64,000 nucleotides of DNA from Escherichia coli (GTDB lineage Bacteria; Pseudomonadota; Gammaproteobacteria; Enterobacterales; Enterobacteriaceae), in NCBI GenBank assembly GCA_021307345.1, contig CP089930.1:3720001-3784000 (forward strand). The letters are read 5' to 3'. The notes beneath the pieces were generated by a model. The model saw only the letters and a program-made list of their open reading frames with translations. It made no database searches and was not told where the DNA came from. The translations under genes and the position numbers were made by a program. The stretch's first letter is position 1. Each line of letters begins with the position of its first letter. This document shows, piece after piece, positions 14,706-22,867 of the stretch.

Positions 14706-15107
14706 TTACTTAATCTGTATGTTGACGCTGTATTTTTTAGCCTTGTTTTTACGAGCGTCATTGCGGGTTTGAAGCACCCTTAGCTCATATTTACCGGAAG
14801 CGGGAAGGATGTACTGACCGTTGTCATCAAGCTCGGGAGAGTATCTGGAGAGATCAACCGAATCGCTGATTCCGGGCCCAAAGAGGACAATATCAGCTCC
14901 CTCATTGGAGATGCTGACGTGCACCTTCTGGCCTTTTTGGGCATAGAAGTTATATGTGTCGTAATCGTATCCCTTTATCTCTCCTGAGTACTGCGCACTA
15001 TTATGCCCCTTCCTGAACTCAACATTAACGTCCTTGCCAGCGGCAGAGGCCGTTGAGGTTAGCAGTGCAAAAAGAAAAATGGCTTTACTTACCCCATTGA
15101 TTTTCAT
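14706..15107 (-). CDS. pliG: PliG-type periplasmic inhibitor of g-type lysozyme (homologue)
   Basis: 133 residues with a cleavable signal peptide (about 1-22, ending ASA). The mature part (FRKGHNSAQYSGEIKGYDYDTYNFYA, KVHVSISNEGAD, YELRVLQTRNDARKNKAKKY) closely resembles E. coli PliG (YcgK) as I recall it, at roughly 80% identity. PliG binds and blocks goose-type lysozyme in the periplasm. In K-12 pliG lies far away, so this is probably a diverged second copy acquired beside fliE rather than a relocated original. A Zur-type palindrome overlaps the expected promoter about 33 bp upstream. What is inferred: zinc-starvation control. Confidence 0.82.
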   Translation of the reverse strand: MKINGVSKAIFLFALLTSTASAAGKDVNVEFRKGHNSAQYSGEIKGYDYDTYNFYAQKGQKVHVSISNEGADIVLFGPGISDSVDLSRYSPELDDNGQYILPASGKYELRVLQTRNDARKNKAKKYSVNIQIK

Positions 15108-15139
15108 GTGTGTTCTCCTCAGTCATGGAAAAACTACCG

Positions 15140-15156
15140 TTGTTATAATATAACAA
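15140..15156 (-). promoter_or_regulatory. Zur-type operator upstream of the pliG-like gene
   Basis: TTGTTATAATATAACAA is an inverted repeat with 7-bp arms and a 3-nt centre, matching the core of E. coli Zur boxes (TGTTATnnTATAACA-like). On the minus strand it overlaps a TATAAC-type -10 and ends 33 bp before the pliG-like ATG, a repressor position. E. coli pliG was reported to belong to the Zur regulon, which supports the reading. Confidence 0.75.
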
Positions 15157-15291
15157 TTTTTGACAGATATTTTCCATGAGCCTCCCGCCTGGAAGTTGCT
15201 ATGGCGTGTGAGTGGTGTCAGGGAAGAGATAATCTGACAGATACCTGGAAAAATAACGGATAACTGTCAGATCTGAGATGAGCTAATACAC

Positions 15292-15696
15292 TTAAATTAA
15301 GGGTTTATTGTTTTCAACATCTTCAATATATAAGAGTGTATTATCGATGGAATAGTAACGACGTTTATTATCATTAACGTCAGTAACCCACCGGAAGACA
15401 CCCGCATTCGCGAGCGTTATACAATATTCCCGAAAAGTAGACTTTCTGGAAATGTGAGTCCGGGCTGCTTTTATTACTTGCTCAGGGTTCTTAGTGGCAC
15501 TGACTTTTAATAGATTTCTGCTTCCTCTTATTAACAACACCTTGTCATCGTGTGTGACGATCCTAATGTTATCTGTAGCAAGATAGTAAATGTAATGCGC
15601 AATATGATGACGTTTTAACTCTGTGTAAAACCAGGAAAAGTTTAGCTCCGTTCTCACTTGCTCAAACATCTTTTGGAAAATAGCAACCTGATCCAT
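15292..15696 (-). CDS. DUF1398-like protein resembling YcgX
   Basis: 134 residues, no signal peptide, basic and rich in Lys/Arg/Tyr. Segments such as VRTELNFSWFYTELKRHHIAHYIYYLATDNIRIVTHDDKV and the YCITLANAGVFRWVTD stretch fit the DUF1398 family (YcgX/YbcV) as I remember it. The function of that family is unknown, and several members sit in prophages. It lies between the pliG-like and zinT-like genes, is on the same strand as the former, and shows no Zur box immediately upstream. The codon usage is AT-rich relative to the flagellar genes, which suggests transfer. The family call comes from memory only. Confidence 0.6.
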   Translation of the reverse strand: MDQVAIFQKMFEQVRTELNFSWFYTELKRHHIAHYIYYLATDNIRIVTHDDKVLLIRGSRNLLKVSATKNPEQVIKAARTHISRKSTFREYCITLANAGVFRWVTDVNDNKRRYYSIDNTLLYIEDVENNKPLI

Positions 15697-15870
15697 CAGA
15701 GGGAATAATCTCTTGTTAGTTGTGAGAGTTTGTAGTTTGCATGATTGGTGCTATTCCTTCAATCAGATCCGATGACTTAATGCGGGTGACAAAGACGTAC
15801 TAAATATAGGGTTATGATGCGTGTGTCTGGTTAGGTTTTGCTATTCGTTCTTCAGTATTGCACTCGCAAA

Positions 15871-15887
15871 ATGTTATGTTATAACAT
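15871..15887 (+). promoter_or_regulatory. Zur-type operator upstream of the zinT-like gene
   Basis: ATGTTATGTTATAACAT is an inverted repeat with 7-bp arms and a 3-nt centre, matching the Zur-box core. It overlaps the -10 (TATAAC, 15880-15885) of a promoter with TTGCAC at 15858-15863 (16-bp spacer) and ends 32 bp before the ATG. This is the expected arrangement for zinc-dependent repression. Confidence 0.8.
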
Positions 15888-15919
15888 CTAATGAATGTTG
15901 AAGCGGGAGGATAAACTGG

Positions 15920-16567
15920 ATGATGGTTGTTAATAAATTGGCTTTTGCGCTGGGGTTACTATTGACTGGCAACTATGCACTTGCTCATGGGCATCATTCG
16001 CATGGGGCACCACTGACAGAAATAGAACAAAAAGCAGCAAAGGGTATTTTTGATGATGATAACGTGAAAGACAGGTCACTCACTGACTGGGATGGTATTT
16101 GGCAATCGGTATACCCCTTGCTTCAAAGTGGTGACCTTGATCCTGTTTTTGAAATGAAAGCAAAAAAAGAACCGGGTAAATCATTTGCGGATATTAAGTC
16201 CTATTATCAGCAGGGATATACGACGGATATTGACACTATCGGTATCGAAAATGGTGTTATGGAGTTCCACAGAGGGGAGGAGGTGACTTCCTGTAAATAT
16301 AATTATAGTGGATTCAAGATATTGACATATAAATCAGGAAAAAAAGGGGTTCGTTATCTGTTTGAGTGCCGTGATCCTGCCAGTAAAGCACCTAAGTTTG
16401 TGCAGTTTAGCGATCATATTATTGCCCCCCGGAAATCCTCTCATTTCCATATATTTATGGGCAATACGTCACAACAGCAATTACTTGAAGAGATGGATAA
16501 CTGGCCAACTTATTATCCTTATCAGTTACAGACGAAAGAAATTGTGGATGAGATGCTTCATCACTAG
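15920..16567 (+). CDS. zinT: ZinT-family periplasmic zinc-binding protein (diverged homologue)
   Basis: 215 residues from the ATG at 15920, preceded by GGGAGG at 15905-15910. A signal peptide (about 1-22, ending ALA) is followed by the His-rich start HGHHSHG of ZinT. The lipocalin-like metal-binding domain keeps the C-terminal ligand segment SSHFHIF. ZinT captures zinc (and cadmium) in the periplasm and feeds ZnuA. By memory it is about 70% identical to K-12 ZinT, whose gene maps elsewhere, so it is likely a paralogue. The Zur-type box predicts expression under zinc limitation. Codon use is AT-rich compared with fliE and yedE. Confidence 0.88.
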   Translation: MMVVNKLAFALGLLLTGNYALAHGHHSHGAPLTEIEQKAAKGIFDDDNVKDRSLTDWDGIWQSVYPLLQSGDLDPVFEMKAKKEPGKSFADIKSYYQQGYTTDIDTIGIENGVMEFHRGEEVTSCKYNYSGFKILTYKSGKKGVRYLFECRDPASKAPKFVQFSDHIIAPRKSSHFHIFMGNTSQQQLLEEMDNWPTYYPYQLQTKEIVDEMLHH

Positions 16568-16693
16568 TTCATTTCAGGATTGCCATAAATCCTTGAAAAT
16601 ATTTGTCTGATATATCGCGTACTTTTCTCTGCCTCTACAGCAGAGCATTTGTAGCATAGACACTCCCGCTGCCTGAAACAGCGGGAGAAAAGA

Positions 16694-16927
16694 TTACTTT
16701 TGAATCAAATAACGAATGGTCGGCCCGTCTTGCTGGATATCCAGTACGGTATAGCCGTGATTACGTGCATCCAGCGGAATATTGTTAATTGACTGCGGGC
16801 AATCGCTGACCACTTCGAGGATCTCACCTTTCTTTAACTGCGGCATCGCCTCAAGAGTAGCGACCGCCGGATAAGGGCAGGGTTCGCCCACCATATCTAG
16901 ACGGTAATCAGGTACGATATTTTTCAT
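16694..16927 (-). CDS. yedF: TusA/SirA-family sulfurtransferase-like protein YedF
   Basis: 77 residues. The conserved Cys-Pro-x-Pro motif (GEPCPYPAV, about 15-23) holds the active-site Cys of TusA-like sulfur carriers. In E. coli the gene is paired with yedE, and yedEF homologues co-occur with selenium metabolism genes in other bacteria, so a role in handling selenium or sulfur intermediates is inferred. Its ATG overlaps the end of yedE by 4 nt. Confidence 0.95.
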   Translation of the reverse strand: MKNIVPDYRLDMVGEPCPYPAVATLEAMPQLKKGEILEVVSDCPQSINNIPLDARNHGYTVLDIQQDGPTIRYLIQK

Positions 16928-18129
16928 GCGATCTCCTTAGCAGTCTGCGGCGCCGCACGGCGGAAGAAGCGTTTCTCCCAGCCGATAACCAACATTAACG
17001 CAGCGAACAGCATCAAATATGTCACCAGCAGGCCGCCCATTGGGCCAAAGGTTTTCAGCAGGTTGATTTTGTCCCAGTCGGTTGCCAGCGCCGGGGCGAA
17101 ATCATCCCAGTAATAAGCCAGAATCGTCGAGCCGATAACGTTGCCCAGGCCAACCCACCAGTAGTGCACCTGGCCTTCCACCGCGCGGTACATCCAGCCA
17201 GTTTCACAGCCGCCTGCCAGAACAATACCAAAACCAAACAGTAACCCACCAATGACAGCGTTCGGACCTGCCCACATTATTTTCGGTTCTACGCCTAACT
17301 GTACATAACTGAAAATACCGATGGCACTCACCGCCATACCGATAATGATCGCTTTCGCCATATGGGTTCGTCCGGTGATCCACATATCGCGGAACGCCGA
17401 GGTAAAGCAGATTTGCGCGCGTTCAATCAGTAAGCCAAAGCCGACGCCAAATAGCATAGCCAACCCCAGCTTCGGTTGATTCATTGCTGTCAGCAGCGCC
17501 CAGCCCAGCATACCGAAAAATACCAGCATACCGAGGCGGAAGCGACGCCGTGCCTGATCCGGTTTTTGTGTTAGCGGTGATGCGGCAGAGACTTTCTGCA
17601 TTTTTACCGGGATGCGGAACATCGGCAGTAGGGTAAAGCGCGCACCAAACCATGAGCCGATGGCGGTGGCGATAGCAAAGAACCAGGCGTGCAACGAGAA
17701 CTGCGGAATACCGGTGAAGAACGCAGCCAGGTTACAGCCCATCGCCAGACGTGCGCCGAAACCGGCGATAATACCGCCAATAATGGCCTGCATAATGCGG
17801 ATACGGCTGCGCGGCATACGTAATTTAACGTTGTTGGCCCACAGAGCAGCGGCAAAACAGCCGCCAAACATACCCAGAATCATCATTCCGTCGATGCGGG
17901 TTAATGGCGATCCTTCCAGATGGATTATTTTAAAATAACCCCACTCTTCAGCATGGACGCCAAACAGTTGCAGGAGCTGACCGCCCCAGCGGGTAAATTC
18001 ACCCGTAACTGCCCAAAAGGTGCCGGTGATGCCAAAATAATAAGTGGAGAGAATACCCGCCGCGATGACTGCGGGGATGGGGGCCCAGAATTTAATCAAC
18101 CAGGCTTGCTTGAATTGCTGCCATGACAT
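16924..18129 (-). CDS. yedE: YeeE/YedE-family membrane transporter YedE
   Basis: 401 residues with about ten hydrophobic helices. The repeated GCxxG-type motifs (ARLAMGCNLAAFF near residue 127; LAGGCETGWMYR near 305) carry the paired Cys residues typical of YeeE/YedE transporters, for which thiosulfate or selenium-species import has been shown or proposed. It is the upstream gene of yedEF; a divergent promoter is shared with yedD in 18130-18315. Confidence 0.93.
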   Translation of the reverse strand: MSWQQFKQAWLIKFWAPIPAVIAAGILSTYYFGITGTFWAVTGEFTRWGGQLLQLFGVHAEEWGYFKIIHLEGSPLTRIDGMMILGMFGGCFAAALWANNVKLRMPRSRIRIMQAIIGGIIAGFGARLAMGCNLAAFFTGIPQFSLHAWFFAIATAIGSWFGARFTLLPMFRIPVKMQKVSAASPLTQKPDQARRRFRLGMLVFFGMLGWALLTAMNQPKLGLAMLFGVGFGLLIERAQICFTSAFRDMWITGRTHMAKAIIIGMAVSAIGIFSYVQLGVEPKIMWAGPNAVIGGLLFGFGIVLAGGCETGWMYRAVEGQVHYWWVGLGNVIGSTILAYYWDDFAPALATDWDKINLLKTFGPMGGLLVTYLMLFAALMLVIGWEKRFFRRAAPQTAKEIA

Positions 18130-18315
18130 GTATGTAGCCTCTGAACTCAGAAGGTTTGTAACAAGAGCTGCGAATCATACACCATGTAAATTTATTTTCG
18201 GGTCAATAATTCACAAAAATAATGGTTAGATCAAATTTCACCTTGGGTCTGGAAAGGCTGGCAGCATCAAGGCATTAATGCCACAATCCTCTTTTCTTCT
18301 CATGCAGGATGAATG

Positions 18316-18729
18316 ATGAAAAAACTCGCAATTGCAGGCGCACTTATGCTGCTGGCTGGCTGTGCCGAAGTTGAAAATTATAACAATGTTGTGAAAGCAC
18401 CCGCGCCAGAGTGGCTGGCGGGCTACTGGCAGACCAAAGGGCCACAACGTGCTCTGGTCAGCCCTGAAGCGATAGGTAGCCTGATTGTTACTAAACAGGG
18501 GGATACGCTGGATTGTCGTCAGTGGCAGCGGGTGATTGCTTTACCGGGTAAGTTGACGCTGATATCGGATGATCTCACTAACGTTACTGTCAAACGTGAG
18601 CTATATGAAATTGAACGTGACGGTAACACTATCGAATATGACGGCATGACAATGGAACGCGTGAATCGACCGACGGCTGAATGTGCTGCCGTGCTGGAAA
18701 AAGCGCCGTTGCCGACGCCACTACCGTAA
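18316..18729 (+). CDS. yedD: Lipoprotein YedD
   Basis: 137 residues from the second of two adjacent Met codons. The signal peptide ends in the lipobox LLAGC, so Cys17 would be lipidated; residue +2 is Ala, which favours the outer membrane. The remainder is a small beta-rich domain (AGYWQTKGPQRALVSPEAIG) of unknown function. It is divergent from yedE and followed by a strong terminator before the convergent amyA. Confidence 0.94.
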   Translation: MKKLAIAGALMLLAGCAEVENYNNVVKAPAPEWLAGYWQTKGPQRALVSPEAIGSLIVTKQGDTLDCRQWQRVIALPGKLTLISDDLTNVTVKRELYEIERDGNTIEYDGMTMERVNRPTAECAAVLEKAPLPTPLP

Positions 18730-18731
18730 TG

Positions 18732-18759
18732 AAATCCCCCTGGCGCTGGGGGATTTTTA
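18732..18759 (+). terminator. Rho-independent terminator of yedD
   Basis: The stem ATCCCCC / GGGGGAT around a TGGCGCT loop is followed by a T-run, starting 4 bp past the yedD stop. Confidence 0.85.
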
Positions 18760-18772
18760 TGTCAAAAAAAGT

Positions 18773-18797
18773 GCCCGATGCGCAAGCTTATCGGGTC
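18773..18797. repeat. Degenerate REP-like palindrome
   Basis: GCCCGATGCG followed by CTTATCGGGTC resembles a diverged single REP sequence between the yedD terminator and the amyA stop. Only the outer parts match the REP consensus. Confidence 0.4.
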
Positions 18798-18849
18798 TGG
18801 AACTGTAGCGCCCCCGCAATAACGATGAGTGTATTTTCAGTGATCGGTT

Positions 18850-20337
18850 TTAAATCACCTCTTCGATAACCCACACACTGACGCTACCGCCGTTGCAAAA
18901 GAAGGTCGCTTCGCCATTTTCATCGGTTACTACGCTCTCTTGTCGATTACCCAGAAAGTCGCGCCAGGTTTTATTGCCGTAATTCTCCCCCAGATTAATG
19001 GTTTTTTCGCCATCGTCGCCGTTTGACATGACCACCACGCAGCCAGGATATTCGTCAGTACCGCTGCGACTAAACGCAATACAGTTCGGATGGTCGAAAA
19101 ATAACGTCTGTACTCCGTGGGCGAAACGCTGGCGGGCGAGAATCAACTCATCAAGCTGTTCGATTATCGGCATATCTATCGGATAAGTTTGTCCGTCACC
19201 GCCGACATCTTCGTAATGAGCACCGTACAAATCAGGGTAGAACACGGAAGGGACGCCATTTTCCCGCAGCAAAATCAGGGCATAAGCCAGCGGTTTAAAC
19301 CACGGTTCAACCGGCGCTTCAAGGGCTTGTAACGGTTGGGTGTCGTGATTGGCGACCAGCGTAACAGCATGGAAAGGATCGGCTTCCACCAGCGTACCGG
19401 TGAAAATCTGCGTCATGTCGTAGTCGCGCCCCATGCGTGATGCTTCGTGAAATTTCATCTGTAGCGGCGCATCAAACAGCATGGTTTTGCCTTCAACTTG
19501 ATCAATATACGTTTGCAGCTTATCAACTTCGCGCGACCAGTATTCCGCCACAATAAATAGCGGCTTTGGCGCGACTTCCTGCACGTGTTCGATCCACTCT
19601 TTATAAAACCAGGCCGGAATATGTTTTACTGCGTCGAGACGAAAACCGTCGCATTGCGTTTGCTCCATCACCCAGCGCGCCCAGTATTTGAGCTCTTCCG
19701 TAACGGCATGGTTGCGAAAGTCGATATTTTCGCCCATCAGATAGTCAAAATTACCAAGCTCATCATCAACCTGGTCGTTCCAGCCTTCGCCGGTGTAGTC
19801 GTTGACGATTTTAAAGATACCGTCTTCGTTTGGGTTTTCGATATGGTCGATACCGCTAAAACATTTGAAATCCCAGATAAACTGCGAGTATTGCCCGCCA
19901 CGAGCGGGAAAGGTGTAACGCGTCCAGCCTTCGCACTCAATGATTTCATCATCAATTTGCGTGCGATCGTCAGCATTGACGCGCTGTACGCGAATGGCTT
20001 CTTTTTCATCTGCGCCCATTTTGTGGTTGACGACCACGTCCAGCAGTACCGCAATGTCATTGCGTTTGAGTGCATCAATGGCGGCCAGCAGTTGTGCTTT
20101 ATCGCCATATTTGGTGGGGATGCTGCCTTTTTGATCAAACTCGCCTAAATCAAATAAATCGTAGGAGTCGTAGCCGACCGAATACCCGCCCGATGCGCCT
20201 TTATAGGCTGGTGGCAGCCAGATCATATTGATACCAATATCATTAAAACCGTCGGCGCGCTCGGCCAGTTCAGGCCAGAGCTTGCCGCCTTCCGGGTAAT
20301 ACCAGTGAAAACATTGCAACAGCGTGGGATTACGCAT
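18850..20337 (-). CDS. amyA: Cytoplasmic alpha-amylase AmyA
   Basis: 495 residues, GH13 family, no signal peptide. Catalytic motifs are [10 protein letters not shown] (nucleophile Asp, about 235), FIVAEYW (acid/base Glu, about 265) and VANHDTQ (third Asp, about 330). The enzyme cleaves internal alpha-1,4 linkages of maltodextrins and glycogen in the cytosol. It is monocistronic, lies downstream of fliT on the same strand and is convergent with yedD, as in E. coli. Confidence 0.97.
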   Translation of the reverse strand: MRNPTLLQCFHWYYPEGGKLWPELAERADGFNDIGINMIWLPPAYKGASGGYSVGYDSYDLFDLGEFDQKGSIPTKYGDKAQLLAAIDALKRNDIAVLLDVVVNHKMGADEKEAIRVQRVNADDRTQIDDEIIECEGWTRYTFPARGGQYSQFIWDFKCFSGIDHIENPNEDGIFKIVNDYTGEGWNDQVDDELGNFDYLMGENIDFRNHAVTEELKYWARWVMEQTQCDGFRLDAVKHIPAWFYKEWIEHVQEVAPKPLFIVAEYWSREVDKLQTYIDQVEGKTMLFDAPLQMKFHEASRMGRDYDMTQIFTGTLVEADPFHAVTLVANHDTQPLQALEAPVEPWFKPLAYALILLRENGVPSVFYPDLYGAHYEDVGGDGQTYPIDMPIIEQLDELILARQRFAHGVQTLFFDHPNCIAFSRSGTDEYPGCVVVMSNGDDGEKTINLGENYGNKTWRDFLGNRQESVVTDENGEATFFCNGGSVSVWVIEEVI

Positions 20338-20414
20338 TCTTCGACTCCACTCAAGGGGAACATTAGAAGCGTAGCCGTAATCGGATTATTCGCGAGCCAT
20401 CATCTTTTTAAGCG

Positions 20415-20780
20415 TCAAAAGAGGTTTTCCTGCGGCGCCAGCACGTAGCCCCCCTGATCACCGTAGGCGCTTAACACAGATTTTTGCATTGATGACTGAC
20501 CGACCAGTTTCGCCAGTTCATCCATCCGAATCTGCAATAACTGTTTTACTTTGTTTTCGTTTTCCAGAACGAGGCGCAGCAGCGGTCTGAGTTGCTCCTG
20601 TATCATGGTAGAGGGTTCCGTTTCTTCCGTTAGGTGTGCGATCTTTTGCACCGCATTGACATATTCCATTTCGCTGGCGATGAGTTCATTCCATCGTCCT
20701 TCTGTCGCCAGGCGTAACATGAGTTGGCTTTTTTCGACGAGTTGTTGCCAGGCAAAATACAAGTGCGGTGCGTGGTTCAT
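20415..20780 (-). CDS. fliT: FliD export chaperone and FlhDC antagonist FliT
   Basis: 121 residues, all helical. FliT binds FliD before export and, when free, binds FlhC to dampen class 2 transcription, which couples cap export to gene expression. It is the last gene of fliDST and its start overlaps the fliS stop by one base. By memory about 12% of residues differ from K-12 (for example TEGRWNEL and [10 protein letters not shown]), the most diverged flagellar protein here apart from flagellin. Confidence 0.94.
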   Translation of the reverse strand: MNHAPHLYFAWQQLVEKSQLMLRLATEGRWNELIASEMEYVNAVQKIAHLTEETEPSTMIQEQLRPLLRLVLENENKVKQLLQIRMDELAKLVGQSSMQKSVLSAYGDQGGYVLAPQENLF

Positions 20781-21190
20781 CAGACAGGATCCTGAATCAA
20801 AGAAGGGGAGAGTAAAGACTCTTTCCAGGCATCGGCAAGGTTACGCATCAACGTTTCCACTTCTTCGACTGCGGAGACATCGTTGCGTAAATTGGCTTGC
20901 AGCAAACGCCTGATCATATAGCTATACAGGGCTATCAAATTCTGGGTTAATTCGTCCTGGCTTTCTTCGTCAAGACCGATCCTCAGCCCGTTATCAATAA
21001 TGCTGATCGCTTTTGACAAAGAGACGCCTTTTCCTTCCTGATTGTTGTCCTGCATAAACAGGCGCGCTCTTACCAGTGCGCTCAACACGCCGTCAAACAG
21101 CATGGTGACCAATTGTTGTTGGCTGGCGCTCATTACGGCGCTTTCGACGCCAATTTGGGCATAGGCCTGGGTGCCTTTTGCGCTGTACAT
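20780..21190 (-). CDS. fliS: Flagellin export chaperone FliS
   Basis: 136 residues forming a four-helix bundle. The N-terminal [22 protein letters not shown] segment and the [13 protein letters not shown] helix are typical of the family. FliS holds the C-terminus of flagellin unfolded and delivers it to FlhA. It lies 15 nt downstream of fliD and is coupled to fliT. Confidence 0.96.
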   Translation of the reverse strand: MYSAKGTQAYAQIGVESAVMSASQQQLVTMLFDGVLSALVRARLFMQDNNQEGKGVSLSKAISIIDNGLRIGLDEESQDELTQNLIALYSYMIRRLLQANLRNDVSAVEEVETLMRNLADAWKESLLSPSLIQDPV

Positions 21191-21205
21191 AGTCTCTCCT
21201 GAAGA

Positions 21206-22621
21206 TTATTTCGAGCTGCTATTTGAGGTATCGAACTGCTGTGTCAGATAGCTACTGGTGGAGTTCAGCGAGTTCATTAACACATCTAATTGGGTAAACT
21301 GGGCTTTATAGCGCGCCATTAAGGTATCGATACGTTCACTGGCTGCGTTGTACTGATCAGTCAAATTGTTCAGCGTTTTGCTGACGCCATCTTTTGCTGC
21401 CTGGATTATCCCGGTGGAGGAGAGCCAACTGGTCAGATTGCTGCTAATGCCGGTGGTTACCCCTGTACTTTTACCGTTACCAATAAACATTTCACCGACG
21501 CCAGCGGCATCTTTCTTCAGCGCCGTTTGCAGCTTGTCGGTCGCGATTTCCAGCTTGCCGGTACTGGCATCGCTGGTAATGCCAATCTGTGCCAGCGTTT
21601 TATAGTTTGAACTGCTGTGGGTATTGGCGAGCAAGGTTTTAAGCTGAGTCTGGATGGTACGCAGTGTGGAGTCGCCGAGTAATGCGCCATTGCTGGAGTC
21701 CTGACTTTCTGCGCCGGCATCGACGGCGGTGTATTTGGTTAAGCTGCTGAACGTATCCTGCAATGTGTTATAGGCATCCACCCACGCTTTAACCGCATTT
21801 TCAGCTTTTGATGTGTCTTTACTGATGGTCAGTGTCTGATTACCAGTGGTGACGTCATTCAGGTTGAGGGTGATATCTTCCAGTGCGTCGCTGATAGTGT
21901 TACTGCTGTTTTCAATCTCAACGTTATTGACCGTCAGTTTGGCGTTTTGCGCGGTGACGCTTTCAATCATGCCATTGCTGCTATCACCTGAAGTTCCGTT
22001 GTAACCCATAAAACTTTCCAGGGCGCTGTCGCCGCTGACGCTAAGTTTCATCGCGTTATTGCTGCCCGTATCGTTAGCGGTGATGGACAGACGATACTCG
22101 CCGTTACCTACATTGATGATACTGGCGCTGACGCCAGCTTTGGCGTTGTTAATGGCATCGCGAATACCGGAAAGTGACGAGTTAGCCGCGCTGATATCAA
22201 TCGTGACCGGATCTTTACCGCCGCCTTGCTGGATGGTCAGTACGCTATCGCTGGTGGCGATGGCGGCTTTACTGTCTTTTTGACTGTTTTTGGTGGTCAG
22301 CGTCTGTGCCTGCGCCAGTTGGCTGACGCTAATGGTGTATTTCCCGGCAATCGCGCTGCCCGTGGTGGTGGCGCTGAAAGCCGATGAACTACTGGTGGTT
22401 GAGGTGGCGGTAAATAAATCGGCTTTATTCAGTGCTGTGTTGGCTGTCTGGAAACTCTCCAGTGCGCTTTTCAGCGTCCCGTAGGCGCTCAGTTTCGCGG
22501 TGTAAGAGCTTTGCTGTTTTGATATCGGCGTCAGGGTAGATTTTTCTGCCGCCTCCAGACTGTCGAGGATGCTGCTTAAGTCCAGCCCCGACCCAACCCC
22601 AAGCGTTGAAATACTAGCCAT
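21206..22621 (-). CDS. fliD: Flagellar filament cap protein FliD
   Basis: 471 residues, a few longer than K-12. The N-terminus (MASISTLGVGSGLDLSSILDSLE) and C-terminal coiled part (LDVLMNSLNSTSSYLTQQF) are the conserved ends that interact with filament. The Ser/Thr-rich middle is surface-exposed and variable. Five FliD copies form the filament cap, which folds each arriving flagellin. It is the first gene of fliDST, read from a sigma-28 promoter in the fliC-fliD gap. Confidence 0.97.
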   Translation of the reverse strand: MASISTLGVGSGLDLSSILDSLEAAEKSTLTPISKQQSSYTAKLSAYGTLKSALESFQTANTALNKADLFTATSTTSSSSAFSATTTGSAIAGKYTISVSQLAQAQTLTTKNSQKDSKAAIATSDSVLTIQQGGGKDPVTIDISAANSSLSGIRDAINNAKAGVSASIINVGNGEYRLSITANDTGSNNAMKLSVSGDSALESFMGYNGTSGDSSNGMIESVTAQNAKLTVNNVEIENSSNTISDALEDITLNLNDVTTGNQTLTISKDTSKAENAVKAWVDAYNTLQDTFSSLTKYTAVDAGAESQDSSNGALLGDSTLRTIQTQLKTLLANTHSSSNYKTLAQIGITSDASTGKLEIATDKLQTALKKDAAGVGEMFIGNGKSTGVTTGISSNLTSWLSSTGIIQAAKDGVSKTLNNLTDQYNAASERIDTLMARYKAQFTQLDVLMNSLNSTSSYLTQQFDTSNSSSK

Positions 22622-22663
22622 ATTGATTCCTTAATCATGCGACATGTAGAACGAATACCGGGG

Positions 22664-22690
22664 TTATCGGCGTAAGCGGGGCAAAGTTTA
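22664..22690 (-). promoter_or_regulatory. Sigma-28 promoter of fliDST
   Basis: On the minus strand TAAACTTT (-35), an 11-nt spacer and GCCGATAA (-10), a near-perfect FliA consensus, 43 bp upstream of the fliD ATG. Confidence 0.93.
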
Positions 22691-22763
22691 CGATTTATTT
22701 TTTGGCTTAATGACACGAACAGCAACGAGGAAGGGGAGTATTTCGACCGCTAGAAAAAAATTC

Positions 22764-22790
22764 TAAAGGTTGTGAGAGACCAGACGATAA
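22764..22790 (+). promoter_or_regulatory. Sigma-28 promoter of fliC
   Basis: TAAAGGTT (-35), an 11-nt spacer and GACGATAA (-10) match the FliA consensus TAAAGTTT-N11-GCCGATAA with two differences. The -10 ends 77 bp before the fliC ATG, leaving a leader of about 70 nt. Confidence 0.9.
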
Positions 22791-22867
22791 CAGGGTTGAC
22801 GGCGACGAAGCCGAAGGGTGGAAGCCCGATACTTAAACCGTAGAGCTAAAAAACAGGAATAAAAATT

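Noticed and set aside
19585-20148. 187-codon plus-strand frame opposite amyA
   Set aside because: Shadow of amyA; no promoter, ribosome site or family.
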